In this document: positions 43,311 to 51,924 of the stretch, piece by piece | Layout: each line of letters begins with the position of its first letter | How positions within the stretch are numbered: the first letter of the stretch is position 1 | Source of the DNA: JBJMLO01 sp045805265 | GTDB lineage: Bacteria > Actinomycetota > UBA4738 > JACQTL01 | Length of the DNA stretch: 64,000 bases | Assembly: GCA_045805265.1 (NCBI GenBank) | Contig: JBJMLO010000013.1 | Coordinates: forward strand, 558,001-622,000 | Reading direction: 5' to 3' | Program-made: the position numbers and the translations under genes | The notes under the pieces: model-generated | Database searches by the model: none | Seen by the model: the letters and a program-made list of their open reading frames with translations, nothing else | Told to the model about the DNA's origin: nothing

Positions 43311-44264
43311 TCACTCGTGGAGCTCGGCGAGTGGAACCAGTCGCTCCGCTTCGGCCCGGATCTCGAGGCGCCCCTGCAGCCGGTCCAGCCAGCCCCCGGG
43401 GAGGCGGCCGGCGCCGGCCGCGGCGCCCATCAGCGCCCCGGCGACGGCGGCGTTCGTGTCGGTGTCGCCGCCGAGCAAGACGATCCGCCGGAGCTCGCGT
43501 TCCACGCCCTCCGGCGCCACCTCCCGGTCGGCGACCCTCGCCAGCGCCTGGAGCCCGAGACCGGCCGTGAACAGCACGAACCCCTGGTCCGGGCCGTCGA
43601 CCGGGCGCTTCTTGCCGGCCGCCTCGACCAGGAACTCCAGCTCCTCGCCTCCGGGCCGGTCGATCGTCGTGCCGACGGCGTCCTCGAGCGCCCGAGACGG
43701 ACCCTCCCCCCGGACCAGCGCGGCGACGGCCAGCGTCACGGCCAGCACCGCGGTCCGGCACCGCTCGTCGTGGTGCGTGATCCCCGAGAGGCGAGGGGCC
43801 TCGTGGAGCAGGGCATCGCGGCGGTTCGCGTACGCGGCGCCGAGCGGCGCGCAGTACATCACCGAGCCGTTCCCGGCCGACACCTCCGGCCCCCGCTCCT
43901 CCCACACCTCGCGGGCCGCGTCCGCCGCGGGGGTTCCCCCGGCGGCCCGCGCGAGGACCCGGCGGGTGAGGGTCCCGACGTCCGGGGGATCCGAGGCGAA
44001 CCATTCGAGGTGCCGCCGCACGACGTCGTCCACGTCCAGCGCGCCGCCTTCGGCCAGGCTCCCCACGAGGTTCATCGCCATGGCCGTGTCGTCCGTCGTC
44101 GAGCCAGGGGACCGGCCCATCCACGGCAGCTCGAGCGCCGGGATCGGCGAGGGCACGTCGTGGGCCCGCCGGAACTCGAAGGGTGCCCCCAGCGCGTCGC
44201 CCAGCGCCAGCCCCAGCACGCACCCGACGACCCGGTCGCGCAGGGTCGAGCTGGTGCCGGTCAC
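43311..44264 (-). CDS. ADP-ribosylglycohydrolase family protein
   Basis: The 317-residue protein carries the ADP-ribosylglycohydrolase metal-binding motifs: VVGCVLGLALGDALGAPFEF, GSTTDDTAMAMNL (two-magnesium site), and GGDTDTNAAVAGALMGAAAG near the C-terminus. It would cleave ADP-ribose from modified residues or small molecules. GTG 44264 follows the epimerase stop by 22 bases, so the two form an operon. A toxin or DNA-modification partner is not seen nearby. Confidence 0.9.
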   Translation of the reverse strand: MTGTSSTLRDRVVGCVLGLALGDALGAPFEFRRAHDVPSPIPALELPWMGRSPGSTTDDTAMAMNLVGSLAEGGALDVDDVVRRHLEWFASDPPDVGTLTRRVLARAAGGTPAADAAREVWEERGPEVSAGNGSVMYCAPLGAAYANRRDALLHEAPRLSGITHHDERCRTAVLAVTLAVAALVRGEGPSRALEDAVGTTIDRPGGEELEFLVEAAGKKRPVDGPDQGFVLFTAGLGLQALARVADREVAPEGVERELRRIVLLGGDTDTNAAVAGALMGAAAGAGRLPGGWLDRLQGRLEIRAEAERLVPLAELHE

Positions 44265-44286
44265 GCCCGAGCGCCCGGGAGCCGCA

Positions 44287-45225
44287 TCAGCCGAGCGCCT
44301 CGCGGAAGCCCTCGCGCCACGACCGGTACCGGGGCTCCCACCCCAGCTCCGTCCGGGCCTTGGCGTTCGACGCGCCGCGGAGGTTCTCCATGAGCAGGAC
44401 CATGCGCCCGCCGCCGGCCATCCGGGCCAGCCACATCGGCACGTTCCCCGGGCGCTTCGCCCCGAGGACCTCCGCGTAGTACGGGAGCCACTCCGAGATC
44501 TCCGCCGGCTCGTCGTCCACGACGTTGTAGACGCCCGGCGCGCCGCGCTCGACGGCCGCCACCGTGGCCGAGGCTGCGTCGTCCACGTGCACGAAGGAGT
44601 AGACGCCCGAGCCCGCGCCCACCACCGAGAAGCGGTGGTGCCGGACCCGCGCGGCCGTCGATCCGTCCGCCGCATACGTCGTGGCCGGCCCGTAGAAGAA
44701 CCCGTACCGGAGGACCAGTCCCTCGAGGTCGTCGGCGCCGAGCACTTGCCGCTCCAGATCCCCGACCGCCCGCATGGTCGGGCCCAGCGGGTCGGGGGCG
44801 TCCAGGTACAGCGGGTCGCCCTCGTCCTTGATCGGGCCCCCCACCGGCGCGTAGGCGAACGCGATGCTCTGCGCGACGATCCGCCGGGCCCCGGCCTCCC
44901 GGGCCGCCGCGAGCAGGTTCCGAGTCCCCTCCGTCCGGATCCGGTCGTTCCCGGCCATGACCTCCGCGTAGCGCTGCGGGTCGATGGCCTTCGGGATGGC
45001 GGTCAGCTCGTGCACCACGACCTCGGGGCGCGCCGCCACCATGGCCTCGTTCAGGGTCGTCACGTCGAAGACGTCGCAGACCGCCGGGGCTGCCCCCAGC
45101 TCGCGGATCCCCGCCGCCCCGTCCGCGTGCCGCGTCATCCCGGTGACGTCGTGCCCGGCTTCGACCAGCATGGGAACGAGGCGCCGCCCGATGACCCCGC
45201 GTGCCCCCGCCACGAACACCTTCAC
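44287..45225 (-). CDS. NAD(P)-dependent epimerase/dehydratase (extended SDR)
   Basis: The 312-residue protein has the Rossmann motif VFVAGARGVIGRRLVPMLVEAGHDV, HELTAIP, an SxxxxxYxxxK-like region replaced by SIAFAYAPVGGPIKDE, and a FVHVDDAASATVAAVERGAPGVYNVVDDEP segment typical of atypical extended SDRs acting on nucleotide sugars or as isoflavone-reductase-like enzymes. The catalytic Tyr-x3-Lys is not clear, so the reaction is uncertain. It heads a two-gene operon with the ADP-ribosylglycohydrolase. Confidence 0.85.
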   Translation of the reverse strand: MKVFVAGARGVIGRRLVPMLVEAGHDVTGMTRHADGAAGIRELGAAPAVCDVFDVTTLNEAMVAARPEVVVHELTAIPKAIDPQRYAEVMAGNDRIRTEGTRNLLAAAREAGARRIVAQSIAFAYAPVGGPIKDEGDPLYLDAPDPLGPTMRAVGDLERQVLGADDLEGLVLRYGFFYGPATTYAADGSTAARVRHHRFSVVGAGSGVYSFVHVDDAASATVAAVERGAPGVYNVVDDEPAEISEWLPYYAEVLGAKRPGNVPMWLARMAGGGRMVLLMENLRGASNAKARTELGWEPRYRSWREGFREALG

Positions 45226-45290
45226 CGGCTGCTCCCTCTCCCGGGCTCGAGCGGTTCCCGTCTCGAAATCGGCGACCGCCGCGGCCGTCC

Positions 45291-45321
45291 TTGGTCACGC
45301 GACCGGCGCCATTGGTACATT
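45291..45321 (+). promoter_or_regulatory. Candidate promoter of rpsD (leaderless)
   Basis: TTGGTC (45291-45296), 19 bases, TACATT (45316-45321), then 9 bases to ATG 45331. No ribosome site precedes the ATG, so the message probably starts at or within a few bases of the start codon. Confidence 0.5.
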
Positions 45322-45330
45322 GGATCACTC

Positions 45331-45933
45331 ATGCAGAAGGTCGGACCTCGACACAAGATGTGCCGGCGCGTCGGCGCGCCCGTCTGCGGACGGCCCAATT
45401 GCCCCTCCGGCAAGCGGCCCTATCCGCCGGGACAGCACGGCCGCGGCCGCAAGCGGCTCACCGAGTACCAGATGCGGCTGCTCGAGAAGCAGAAGCTCCG
45501 GGCGATCTACGGCGTCGGGGAGCGGCAGTTTCGCCGGTACTTCCAGCGGGCCTCCCGGCGCCGGGGGGTCACCGGCGAGGAGCTCATCCGGGAGCTGGAG
45601 ACCCGGCTCGACGCGGTGGTGCTCCGACTCGGCTTCGCGCTGACCATGCGCCAGGCCCGCCAGCTCGTCTCGCACGGCCACGTGAAGGTCGAGGGTCGGC
45701 GGGTCGACGTCCCGAGTGCCCAGGTGAAGCCCGGCCAGACCATCGAGCTCTCCGAGAAGGGCCGGAACTTCGTGTTCGTCCGCGAGGCGCTCGAGCTGGC
45801 CCCCGACACGCCGGCCTACCTCTACCGGAACGCGGGCGAGTTCGCCGGGTCCATGTCGCACCTCCCGGAGCGCTCCGAGATCCCGCTGCCCGTCGAGGTC
45901 GACGAGCGGCTCATCGTCGAGTTCTACTCTTAG
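45331..45933 (+). CDS. rpsD: 30S ribosomal protein S4
   Basis: The 200-residue protein has the S4 N-terminal region with four Cys-like zinc ligands (MCRRVGAPVCGRPNC), GQHGRGRKRLTEYQMRLLEKQKLR, and the S4 RNA-binding domain (TRLDAVVLRLGFALTMRQARQLVSHGHVKVEGRRV). It binds 16S rRNA early in 30S assembly. Here it stands alone, not in the rpsM-rpsK-rpsD-rpoA cluster; whether another copy exists cannot be known. It has its own promoter and a hairpin overlapping its stop codon. Confidence 0.96.
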   Translation: MQKVGPRHKMCRRVGAPVCGRPNCPSGKRPYPPGQHGRGRKRLTEYQMRLLEKQKLRAIYGVGERQFRRYFQRASRRRGVTGEELIRELETRLDAVVLRLGFALTMRQARQLVSHGHVKVEGRRVDVPSAQVKPGQTIELSEKGRNFVFVREALELAPDTPAYLYRNAGEFAGSMSHLPERSEIPLPVEVDERLIVEFYS

Positions 45934-45954
45934 TCGGGGGCTCCGCCCCCGACT
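45932..45954 (+). terminator. Hairpin terminator overlapping the rpsD stop codon
   Basis: AGTCGGGGGC (45932-45941), loop TCC, GCCCCCGACT (45945-45954): a perfect 10-bp stem that includes part of the TAG stop. No T-run follows. Confidence 0.6.
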
Positions 45955-46062
45955 GCCCCCGGAAACCCATTCTCGCCTTCCGCGCGTGCGTCTTGAGTTC
46001 TTGGCGTCGGGGATCTCGTTCCTCCGCTCCCTCGCGGTGAGTCCAAGTGGGGGGACTGGTTT

Positions 46063-46089
46063 GCGACAGTTCGCTGCGCGAACTGTCGC
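46063..46089. promoter_or_regulatory. Perfect 11-bp inverted repeat directly before glgP
   Basis: GCGACAGTTCG (46063-46073), spacer CTGCG, CGAACTGTCGC (46079-46089). It ends 5 bases before ATG 46095. As DNA it could be an operator for a dimeric regulator; as RNA it is a stable stem that would crowd the ribosome site. The A+T content is higher than in the flanking DNA. Confidence 0.6.
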
Positions 46090-46094
46090 CTAGG

Positions 46095-48239
46095 ATGACA
46101 ACCCGGATGAGGTTCGCCGGAGCCGTCGATGTCGATCGGGTCGCCCGCGGACTGGCGGCCCGGCTGCCGGGACGCCTGTCCCCGCTGGCCCGGCTGGCAT
46201 TCAACTACCGGTGGTCGTGGCACCCGGACGGGCCGCCGCTGTTCCGCGAGCTGGACCCCGCCCGGTTCGATCGGGACCGGGAGAACCCCTTGCGCCTCCT
46301 CCAGGAGGTGAGTGCCGAAGCCCTGCACCACGCGGCCGCCGACGAGGCCTACATCGCCCGGGCCGAGGCGGTGGAGCGCGACGTCCGGGCCGACGTCGAA
46401 GCGCCGTTCGCGGAGGGGCCCGTCACCGAGGACCATCCGGTCGCGTTCTTCTGCGCCGAGTTCGGGATCCACCGGTCGCTGCCGCTGTACTCCGGCGGGC
46501 TGGGCGTGCTGGCCGGGGACATCCTCAAGGCGTCGAGCGACCTCCGGATCCCGGTGGTCGGCGTCGGGCTCATGTACTCGCAGGGCCAGTTCCATCAGCG
46601 GCTCGACCCCGTCGGGTGGCAGCACGACTACTGGGTCGACTCGGATCCCGGCCGCCTCCCCGGCGCGCTGGTGCACAGCCAGGACGGGGTGCCGCTCACC
46701 GTGACGGTGCCAATCCACGGCCGCGACGTGGTGGCGCAGATCTGGCGCATCGACGTGGGCCGGATTCCGCTGTTCCTGCTCGACTCGTTCCTACCGGAGA
46801 ACACGGTGGTCGACCGGTGGATCACCTCCCGACTGTACGTCGGCGACCGGGAGATCCGCCTGGCGCAGTACGCGCTGCTCGGGCGGGGCGGCGTCCGCGC
46901 GCTGCGGGCGCTCGGCATCGACCCCTGCGTGCTCCACCTGAACGAGGGACACGCGGCCATGGCGCCGCTCGAGCTGGCCCGGGAGGAGGTCGCGGCCGGC
47001 CGGTCCTTCGAGGAGGCCATCGAATCGGCCCGCTCGAGGACGGTGTTCACGACCCACACCCCGGTGGCGGCCGGCAACGAGACCTACTCGCCGGAGGAGG
47101 TGCTCCGCGTGCTGGGCCCGCTCCCCCGCGAGCTGGGCGTGGAGCCGGGCCCGGTGCTCTCGCTCGGCCGGGTCCGGGACGAGGACATCGCCGGGGACGT
47201 CGGGGTCACGGTGCTCGGGCTGCGCCTGTCCCGCGCGGCCAACGGGGTCAGCGCCCGCCACGGGCAGGTGGCCCGGACGATGTGGCAGCCGCTGTTCCCC
47301 GGTCGGGAGGAGGACGTCCCGATCGGTCACGTGACGAACGGCGTCCACGTGCCCTCGTGGCTGGCCCCGGCGATGCGGGAGCTGCTGGACCGGCACCTCC
47401 CGGCCGGGTGGATCGAGCGGTCCGAGGACCCCGCGATGTGGGCCGCGGTGAAGGACATCCCCGACGAGGAGCTGTGGGCGACCCGCTCGGCGCTTCGCGC
47501 GGAGTTCGTGGGGTGGGTCCGGGAGCGGGCCACGAACGACCGGATGGCCCGCGAGGAGCCGTCGCGGTACGTCCGGGCCGGGGCCACGGCGTTCGAGGAC
47601 GACGCGCTCACCGTCGGGTTCGCCCGGCGGGTGGCGTCGTACAAGCGGTTGACGCTGCTGATCCACGACCCGGTGCGGGTGACGCATCTGCTGGACGGGC
47701 CGGCGCCGGTGCAGGTGGTGCTGGCGGGCAAGGCCCACCCCCAGGACGACGACGCCAAGCGCCGGCTGCAGGCGCTGTTCGAGCTGAAGTGGAGACCCGA
47801 GGCGGCCAGCCGGGTCGCGTACGTCGAGGACTACGACATCGGCGTGGCCTCCCAGATGGTGTGGGGGTGCGACGTGTGGGTGAACCTGCCGCGCCCGCCG
47901 CTCGAGGCCAGCGGCACCAGCGGAATGAAGAACGCGCTGAACGGCGGCCTGAACGTCAGCGTGCTGGATGGGTGGTGGGAGGAGGCCTTCGACGACACGA
48001 ACGGCTGGGGCATCGCGAGCGATCCATCGGCCGACCCCGAGCTCCAGGACGCCCGCGACGCCACGGCGTTCTACGACACGATGGAGCGCGAGGTCATCCC
48101 GGCGTTCTACGATCGCGACGAGAGCGGCGTCCCCCGCGACTGGGTCCAGCGCATCAAGCGGTCCCTGATCACCAACGCCCCACGGTTCAGCGCGACGAGG
48201 ATGATGCAGGACTACCTCCGCGGCACCTACGCCTGGTAG
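46095..48239 (+). CDS. glgP: Alpha-glucan (glycogen) phosphorylase, short GT35 type
   Basis: The 714-residue enzyme releases glucose 1-phosphate from alpha-1,4-glucans. Marks of the short bacterial type: LARLAFNYRWSWHPDG, FFCAEFGIHRSLPLYSGGLGVLAGD, VLHLNEGHAAM, THTPVAAGNETY, GHVTNGVHVPSWL, GFARRVASYKRLTLL, and the pyridoxal-phosphate lysine in EASGTSGMKNALNGGLN. ATG 46095 is chosen because it agrees with the family start (NYRWSWHP near residue 35); the frame is open to 46047. Its 3' end has a decayed copy at 49441-49668. Confidence 0.95.
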   Translation: MTTRMRFAGAVDVDRVARGLAARLPGRLSPLARLAFNYRWSWHPDGPPLFRELDPARFDRDRENPLRLLQEVSAEALHHAAADEAYIARAEAVERDVRADVEAPFAEGPVTEDHPVAFFCAEFGIHRSLPLYSGGLGVLAGDILKASSDLRIPVVGVGLMYSQGQFHQRLDPVGWQHDYWVDSDPGRLPGALVHSQDGVPLTVTVPIHGRDVVAQIWRIDVGRIPLFLLDSFLPENTVVDRWITSRLYVGDREIRLAQYALLGRGGVRALRALGIDPCVLHLNEGHAAMAPLELAREEVAAGRSFEEAIESARSRTVFTTHTPVAAGNETYSPEEVLRVLGPLPRELGVEPGPVLSLGRVRDEDIAGDVGVTVLGLRLSRAANGVSARHGQVARTMWQPLFPGREEDVPIGHVTNGVHVPSWLAPAMRELLDRHLPAGWIERSEDPAMWAAVKDIPDEELWATRSALRAEFVGWVRERATNDRMAREEPSRYVRAGATAFEDDALTVGFARRVASYKRLTLLIHDPVRVTHLLDGPAPVQVVLAGKAHPQDDDAKRRLQALFELKWRPEAASRVAYVEDYDIGVASQMVWGCDVWVNLPRPPLEASGTSGMKNALNGGLNVSVLDGWWEEAFDDTNGWGIASDPSADPELQDARDATAFYDTMEREVIPAFYDRDESGVPRDWVQRIKRSLITNAPRFSATRMMQDYLRGTYAW

Positions 48240-48282
48240 CACGCCAGTGCATCGGTGAGCCGCGCCGCGAACCGAGCGGGCT

Positions 48283-48301
48283 GCGAAGTCGAACCCTTCG
48301 C
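48283..48301. terminator. Weak hairpin between glgP and the opposing propeller gene
   Basis: GCGAAG (48283-48288), 7-base loop, CTTCGC (48296-48301). It is the best stem in the 180-base convergent gap 48240-48419, which otherwise shows nothing recognisable. Confidence 0.3.
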
Positions 48302-48419
48302 CTCGGTCCCGGAGCTGGTCCTTCATCCGGCGGGCTCCCGACGTCGCTGAGCCCGGACGAGGGCGGCCGACTGTCCGGCGCAGCTCCGCGGGCAGGCAGC
48401 GCGGGGCAGCTTCCGGCGG

Positions 48420-49337
48420 CTATTCAGGTTGCCAGTTGGGGACGCCGTCGGTGAAGGCGTCGTGCGTCACCCGGCGGAGGTCGGTGCCGTTGGCGCGCAT
48501 CGTCCATACGTCGTAGAAGTCGAGGCCGTTCTGGCGGACGTCGCGCTGCAGCGTGATGCGTCCGCCGCTCGGCGACCACGACGGGTAGGAGTCGTCGACG
48601 TGGTTGGTCGTCAGGCGCGTCAGGTGCGTGCCGTCGGCCCGGACGCTCCACACCTCGCGCCCGGTCGTCGAGGCGGAATCCGTGAAGAACGCCAGCTTGG
48701 AGCCGCCCGGCGACCAGTCCGGGGAGAGGTCCGGCCTGGCCTGGGTGGTCACCCTGGTCAGGCCCGAGTGGTCCGGGTGGATCGTGTACACGTCGCCGTT
48801 CCCGGTGCGGAAGCTGGCGAAGGCGATCACGTCGGTGCTCGACCACGACGGTGCGATGTCGGCCGCGGGCGACGACGTCAGCCGGTGCTGATCCGATCCG
48901 TCGGCGTCCATGACCCACAGGTCCGCCGCGTGGCCGCCCTTGGCGCGCCAGAACACGATGCGCTCACCGTCCGGGGAGAAGGCCGGGTCCTCCTCGTCGG
49001 CGGGGCCGGCGGTCAACCGGGTCTGGTTCGAGCCGTCGGCGTCCATGACCCAGATGTTGCCGGGGCCGTCGGAGAACCCTCGCCACCACACGATCCTGGC
49101 CCCGTTCGGCGACCATCGGGGCCGGTGATCCTCCGGCAGGCCGCCGGTCAGGCGCTGGAGGTGCGTGCCGTCCGGCTTCGCCGTGTAGATGTCGAACTCG
49201 TCCGTGCGCCCGCTCTCGAACGCGATCCGGCCGTTGGTGCCCGGGAACGCCGCGTGCGCCGCCCCCGGCAGCACGGAAACCGCCAGCGCGGCGGCTGCCG
49301 CCACCACAACGGCGCGTGGACGAATCCTGCGGTTCAT
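48420..49337 (-). CDS. Secreted TolB-like (PD40) beta-propeller protein
   Basis: The 305-residue protein starts at ATG 49337 with GGGAGGGA 4-5 bases upstream. A signal peptide (RAVVVAAAAALAVSVLPGAAHA) precedes seven PD40 repeats with the signature D-G-x-x-x-x-R-L-T then W-S-P-x-G-x-x-I (GTHLQRLTGG, RPRWSPNGARIVWW, DPAFSPDGERIVFW, SPDWSPGGSKLAFF, SYPSWSPSGGRITL). It is a propeller of the TolB type outside the membrane. Gram-positive relatives are common and of unknown function; no Tol-Pal genes are near. Confidence 0.87.
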   Translation of the reverse strand: MNRRIRPRAVVVAAAAALAVSVLPGAAHAAFPGTNGRIAFESGRTDEFDIYTAKPDGTHLQRLTGGLPEDHRPRWSPNGARIVWWRGFSDGPGNIWVMDADGSNQTRLTAGPADEEDPAFSPDGERIVFWRAKGGHAADLWVMDADGSDQHRLTSSPAADIAPSWSSTDVIAFASFRTGNGDVYTIHPDHSGLTRVTTQARPDLSPDWSPGGSKLAFFTDSASTTGREVWSVRADGTHLTRLTTNHVDDSYPSWSPSGGRITLQRDVRQNGLDFYDVWTMRANGTDLRRVTHDAFTDGVPNWQPE

Positions 49338-49357
49338 GGCGCGTCCCTCCCGAGGTG

Positions 49358-49432
49358 TCAGTGGGCGGCGCGTTCCGACTCGGCCGCCTCGGACCCAGAT
49401 GGTGCCATGGCGCTGCGGACGAACGCCAGCAC
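49358..49432 (-). pseudogene. Decayed copy of the 3' end of the TetR gene
   Basis: On the minus strand this 75-base stretch reads EVLAFVRSAMAPSGSEAAESERAAH then stop, against EVLAFVRSAMAPSRAEAAQPERAAP at the end of the intact TetR gene (51270). Bases are nearly identical over the segment. It is a direct repeat of 51270-51344. Only the end of the gene is present, so it is a non-functional fragment left by duplication or recombination. Confidence 0.8.
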
Positions 49433-49440
49433 CTCCGACG

Positions 49441-49668
49441 AACGGCTGGGCCATCCCGAGCGATCCCCGGCGGACCGCGAGCTCCAGGACGCGCGACGCC
49501 ACGGCGTTCTCCGACACCATGGAACGCGAGGTCATCGCGATGTTCTACGATCGCGACGAGCAGGGAGCCCCCCACGACTGGTGCCAGTGCATGAAGCGCT
49601 CGCCGATCACCAACACCGCGAGGTTCGGCGCCACGAGGATGATGCTGGACTCCCTGAGCGGGGCCCTC
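49441..49668 (+). pseudogene. Decayed copy of the 3' end of glgP
   Basis: The segment aligns with glgP from 48000 to near its stop. Shared runs include RDATAF-x-DTMEREVI, FYDRDE, KRS-x-ITN and ATRMM. Substitutions and compensating one-base indels (around the ELQDA region) show that it is decaying; it reads on 30 residues past the old end. It directly abuts the TetR fragment, forming a chimera of two gene tails on opposite strands. The 49338-49761 gap contains nothing else recognisable. Confidence 0.85.
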
Positions 49669-49761
49669 CACGACCCCCTCGGGGTCAGGGACCGGATGAC
49701 GGCGACGGGGATCCGCGCGGACCCGCATTCGCTCGGGCGGCTGCCGTCCCGCACCGCGTAG

Positions 49762-51201
49762 ATGGCGCCCACGGCCGCGCAGTGGCAGGCATTCGAGGCG
49801 ACGCTCGACGGCACGCTGGTCCGGCCGGGCGATCCCGCCTACGCGACGGCGCACCGGCTGTTCGACCCGCGCTTCGACAGCGTCCATCCGCAGGGCGTGG
49901 TGCGGTGCGCGTCTGAGGCCGACGTCCAGCGGGCCATCGCCTTCGCCACGCACCACGGTCTCCACTTCACCGCCCGATCGGGCGGCCACAGCTACGGGGG
50001 GTACTCGACGGGCCACGGGCTCGTGTGCGACCTGGTGGGGCTCTCGTCGATCCACGTGCACCCGGACCTGGGAACGGCCGTGGTCGGTGCCGGGGCCCGG
50101 CTGATCGACCTCTATGCGGCGGCGGCCGCGCACGGGCGTGCCATCGCGGGCGGGTCGTGTCCCACGGTCGGCATCTCCGGCGTGACCCTCGGCGGGGGCC
50201 AAGGGGTGCTCGACCGGAGGTTCGGGCTGACCTGTGACAACCTGCGAGCTGTCCGGATCGTGACGGCGGACGGGGCGGTCCTGACGTGCACGGAGAACCA
50301 GCACGCCGACCTGTTCTGGGCGTGCCGGGGGGGAGGCGGCGGGAACTTCGGCGTCGCGACCTCGTTCACGTTCAGGGTCCACCCCCTGACGCACCTCGCG
50401 CGGTTCTTCCTGTCATGGCCATGGTCCAGGGCGGCGCACGTGGTCGCGGCGTGGCAGCACTGGGCGCCGGACGAGCCGGACGACCTCTGGTCGAACTGCC
50501 ATCTCCGCTTTGCCGTGGGCAACCCCTCGATCTCAGTTTCGGGTGTGTACGCGGGCCCCCAGGCCTCGATGGCGACGGAGGTCTCGCACTTGGTGCACGC
50601 CGTGGGCTCGGCGCCGACGGTGAACCAGATGGCGACGGGGACATACCTGGACACCATGCTGATCGAGGCCGGCTGCGCGGGGCTGACCGTGGCCCAGTGC
50701 CACCTCCCCAGCCAGAACCCCCAGGGCGTGCTGGGGCGGGAACTCCAGGTGGCCCGGTCAGATTTCTTCGACCACTCGCTCCCCCCGGCCGGCATCCAGG
50801 CCCTGCTGCACTCCATCGAGCGGCGGGGGGCGAATCCGTTGCTGGCGGGGGGTGGCGGGGGCGTGGGCCTCGACGCGCTGGGCGGGGCCATCAACCGGGT
50901 GCCCCGGGACGCGACCGCGTTCGTCCACCGAAACTCGAGGTTCCTGGCGCAGTACAGCACCCGGTGGCCGCCGGGCGCGTCGGACCAGGTCGTCGACGCC
51001 AACGTGGCATGGCTCGACGCGTTCCACCATGCGATGCGTCCGTTCTCGAGCGGGTTGGCCTACGTCAACTACATCGACCCCACGCTCACCGACTGGCAGC
51101 ACGCGTACTACGGCGCGAACTTGGCCCGCTTGGTCCACGTCAAGGCGAGGTATGACCCGGGGAACTTCTTCCAGTTCCCCCAGAGCATCCCGGTGGCCTG
51201 A
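49762..51201 (+). CDS. FAD-linked oxidase, berberine-bridge-enzyme type with bicovalent flavin motifs
   Basis: The 479-residue protein has the VAO-type FAD-binding domain. RSGGHSYGGYS supplies the His for 8-alpha linkage and GGSCPTVGISGVTLGGGQG the Cys for the 6-S link, so the flavin is probably bicovalent as in BBE-like oxidases. A BBE C-terminal segment (AYVNYIDPTLTDWQHAYYGANLARLVHVKARYDPGNFFQFPQSIP) closes the protein. It would oxidise an alcohol, sugar or hydroxyl-aromatic using oxygen. No signal peptide is visible. It is flanked by direct repeats of the TetR gene end and may have been inserted there. Confidence 0.9.
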   Translation: MAPTAAQWQAFEATLDGTLVRPGDPAYATAHRLFDPRFDSVHPQGVVRCASEADVQRAIAFATHHGLHFTARSGGHSYGGYSTGHGLVCDLVGLSSIHVHPDLGTAVVGAGARLIDLYAAAAAHGRAIAGGSCPTVGISGVTLGGGQGVLDRRFGLTCDNLRAVRIVTADGAVLTCTENQHADLFWACRGGGGGNFGVATSFTFRVHPLTHLARFFLSWPWSRAAHVVAAWQHWAPDEPDDLWSNCHLRFAVGNPSISVSGVYAGPQASMATEVSHLVHAVGSAPTVNQMATGTYLDTMLIEAGCAGLTVAQCHLPSQNPQGVLGRELQVARSDFFDHSLPPAGIQALLHSIERRGANPLLAGGGGGVGLDALGGAINRVPRDATAFVHRNSRFLAQYSTRWPPGASDQVVDANVAWLDAFHHAMRPFSSGLAYVNYIDPTLTDWQHAYYGANLARLVHVKARYDPGNFFQFPQSIPVA

Positions 51202-51269
51202 TCTCCCGGTTCCGTCGTCATCTGCGCGCCCCGTCGTGCTCGAATGGGGCCCGACACCTGCCGCCGGGC

Positions 51270-51917
51270 TCAGGGCGCGGCGCGTTCCGGTTGGGCCGCC
51301 TCGGCGCGCGATGGTGCCATGGCGCTGCGGACGAACGCCAGCACCTCCTGCTCGCGGCGGCGGAGGGCCGTGCGGCTGGAATCCTCGCCGACCACCGCCC
51401 GGAGCACGCCGGCCTCGGTGAGCGAGCCGACCACCGCGGTATACAGGGTGAAGAGCAGCAGCGCCGGGTCCTGGCGGCGGACCGATCCCTCGGCCATCCC
51501 CCGGTCGAGGAAGCCCAGGGCGCGCTGGCGGAGAGGTTCGAGGCCGGCCGCGAACCGGGTGATCACCTCCGGCGACATCCGGGCCGCCTCCCGGATGAAC
51601 TGGGGGAACTCCGGCCACTCCTCCGCCAGGCGGAAGACCGCGCGGATGACAGTCTCGGCCTTCTGCGACTCGGATTCCTGGGCGGCAAGGGCCTCGGCCA
51701 GCGCCGAGCCGACCTTCGCGCTGACCTCCGCCATGCAGGCCTCCAGCAAGGCCTCCTTCGTGGGGAAGTAGTACAGCAGCGTCTGCTTGCGGACCCCGGC
51801 GGCGGAGGCCACCGCGTCGAGCGACGCCCCCTCGTAGCCGGCCCTGCCGAACTTCCGGACGGCCTCGTCCACCAGCCGCCGGCGGGTCGCCTGCCCGTCG
51901 CCCCGCGCCGGCGTCAT
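51270..51917 (-). CDS. TetR family transcriptional regulator
   Basis: The 215-residue protein has the TetR helix-turn-helix at residues about 10-55 (TRRRLVDEAVRKFGRAGYEGASLDAVASAAGVRKQTLLYYFPTKEALL) and a helical ligand domain. It lies 7 bases behind plsC and is the last gene of the acyl-reductase operon, so it may control that operon in response to a lipid or alcohol. The inverted repeat TCTACC-N4-GGTAGA at the operon start is a possible target. Confidence 0.9.
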   Translation of the reverse strand: MTPARGDGQATRRRLVDEAVRKFGRAGYEGASLDAVASAAGVRKQTLLYYFPTKEALLEACMAEVSAKVGSALAEALAAQESESQKAETVIRAVFRLAEEWPEFPQFIREAARMSPEVITRFAAGLEPLRQRALGFLDRGMAEGSVRRQDPALLLFTLYTAVVGSLTEAGVLRAVVGEDSSRTALRRREQEVLAFVRSAMAPSRAEAAQPERAAP

Positions 51918-51924
51918 CCGGCCG

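Noticed and set aside
43456..45933. An 825-codon open frame ending with rpsD
   Set aside because: Only the last 200 codons encode S4. The upstream part is antisense to the ADP-ribosylglycohydrolase and epimerase genes.
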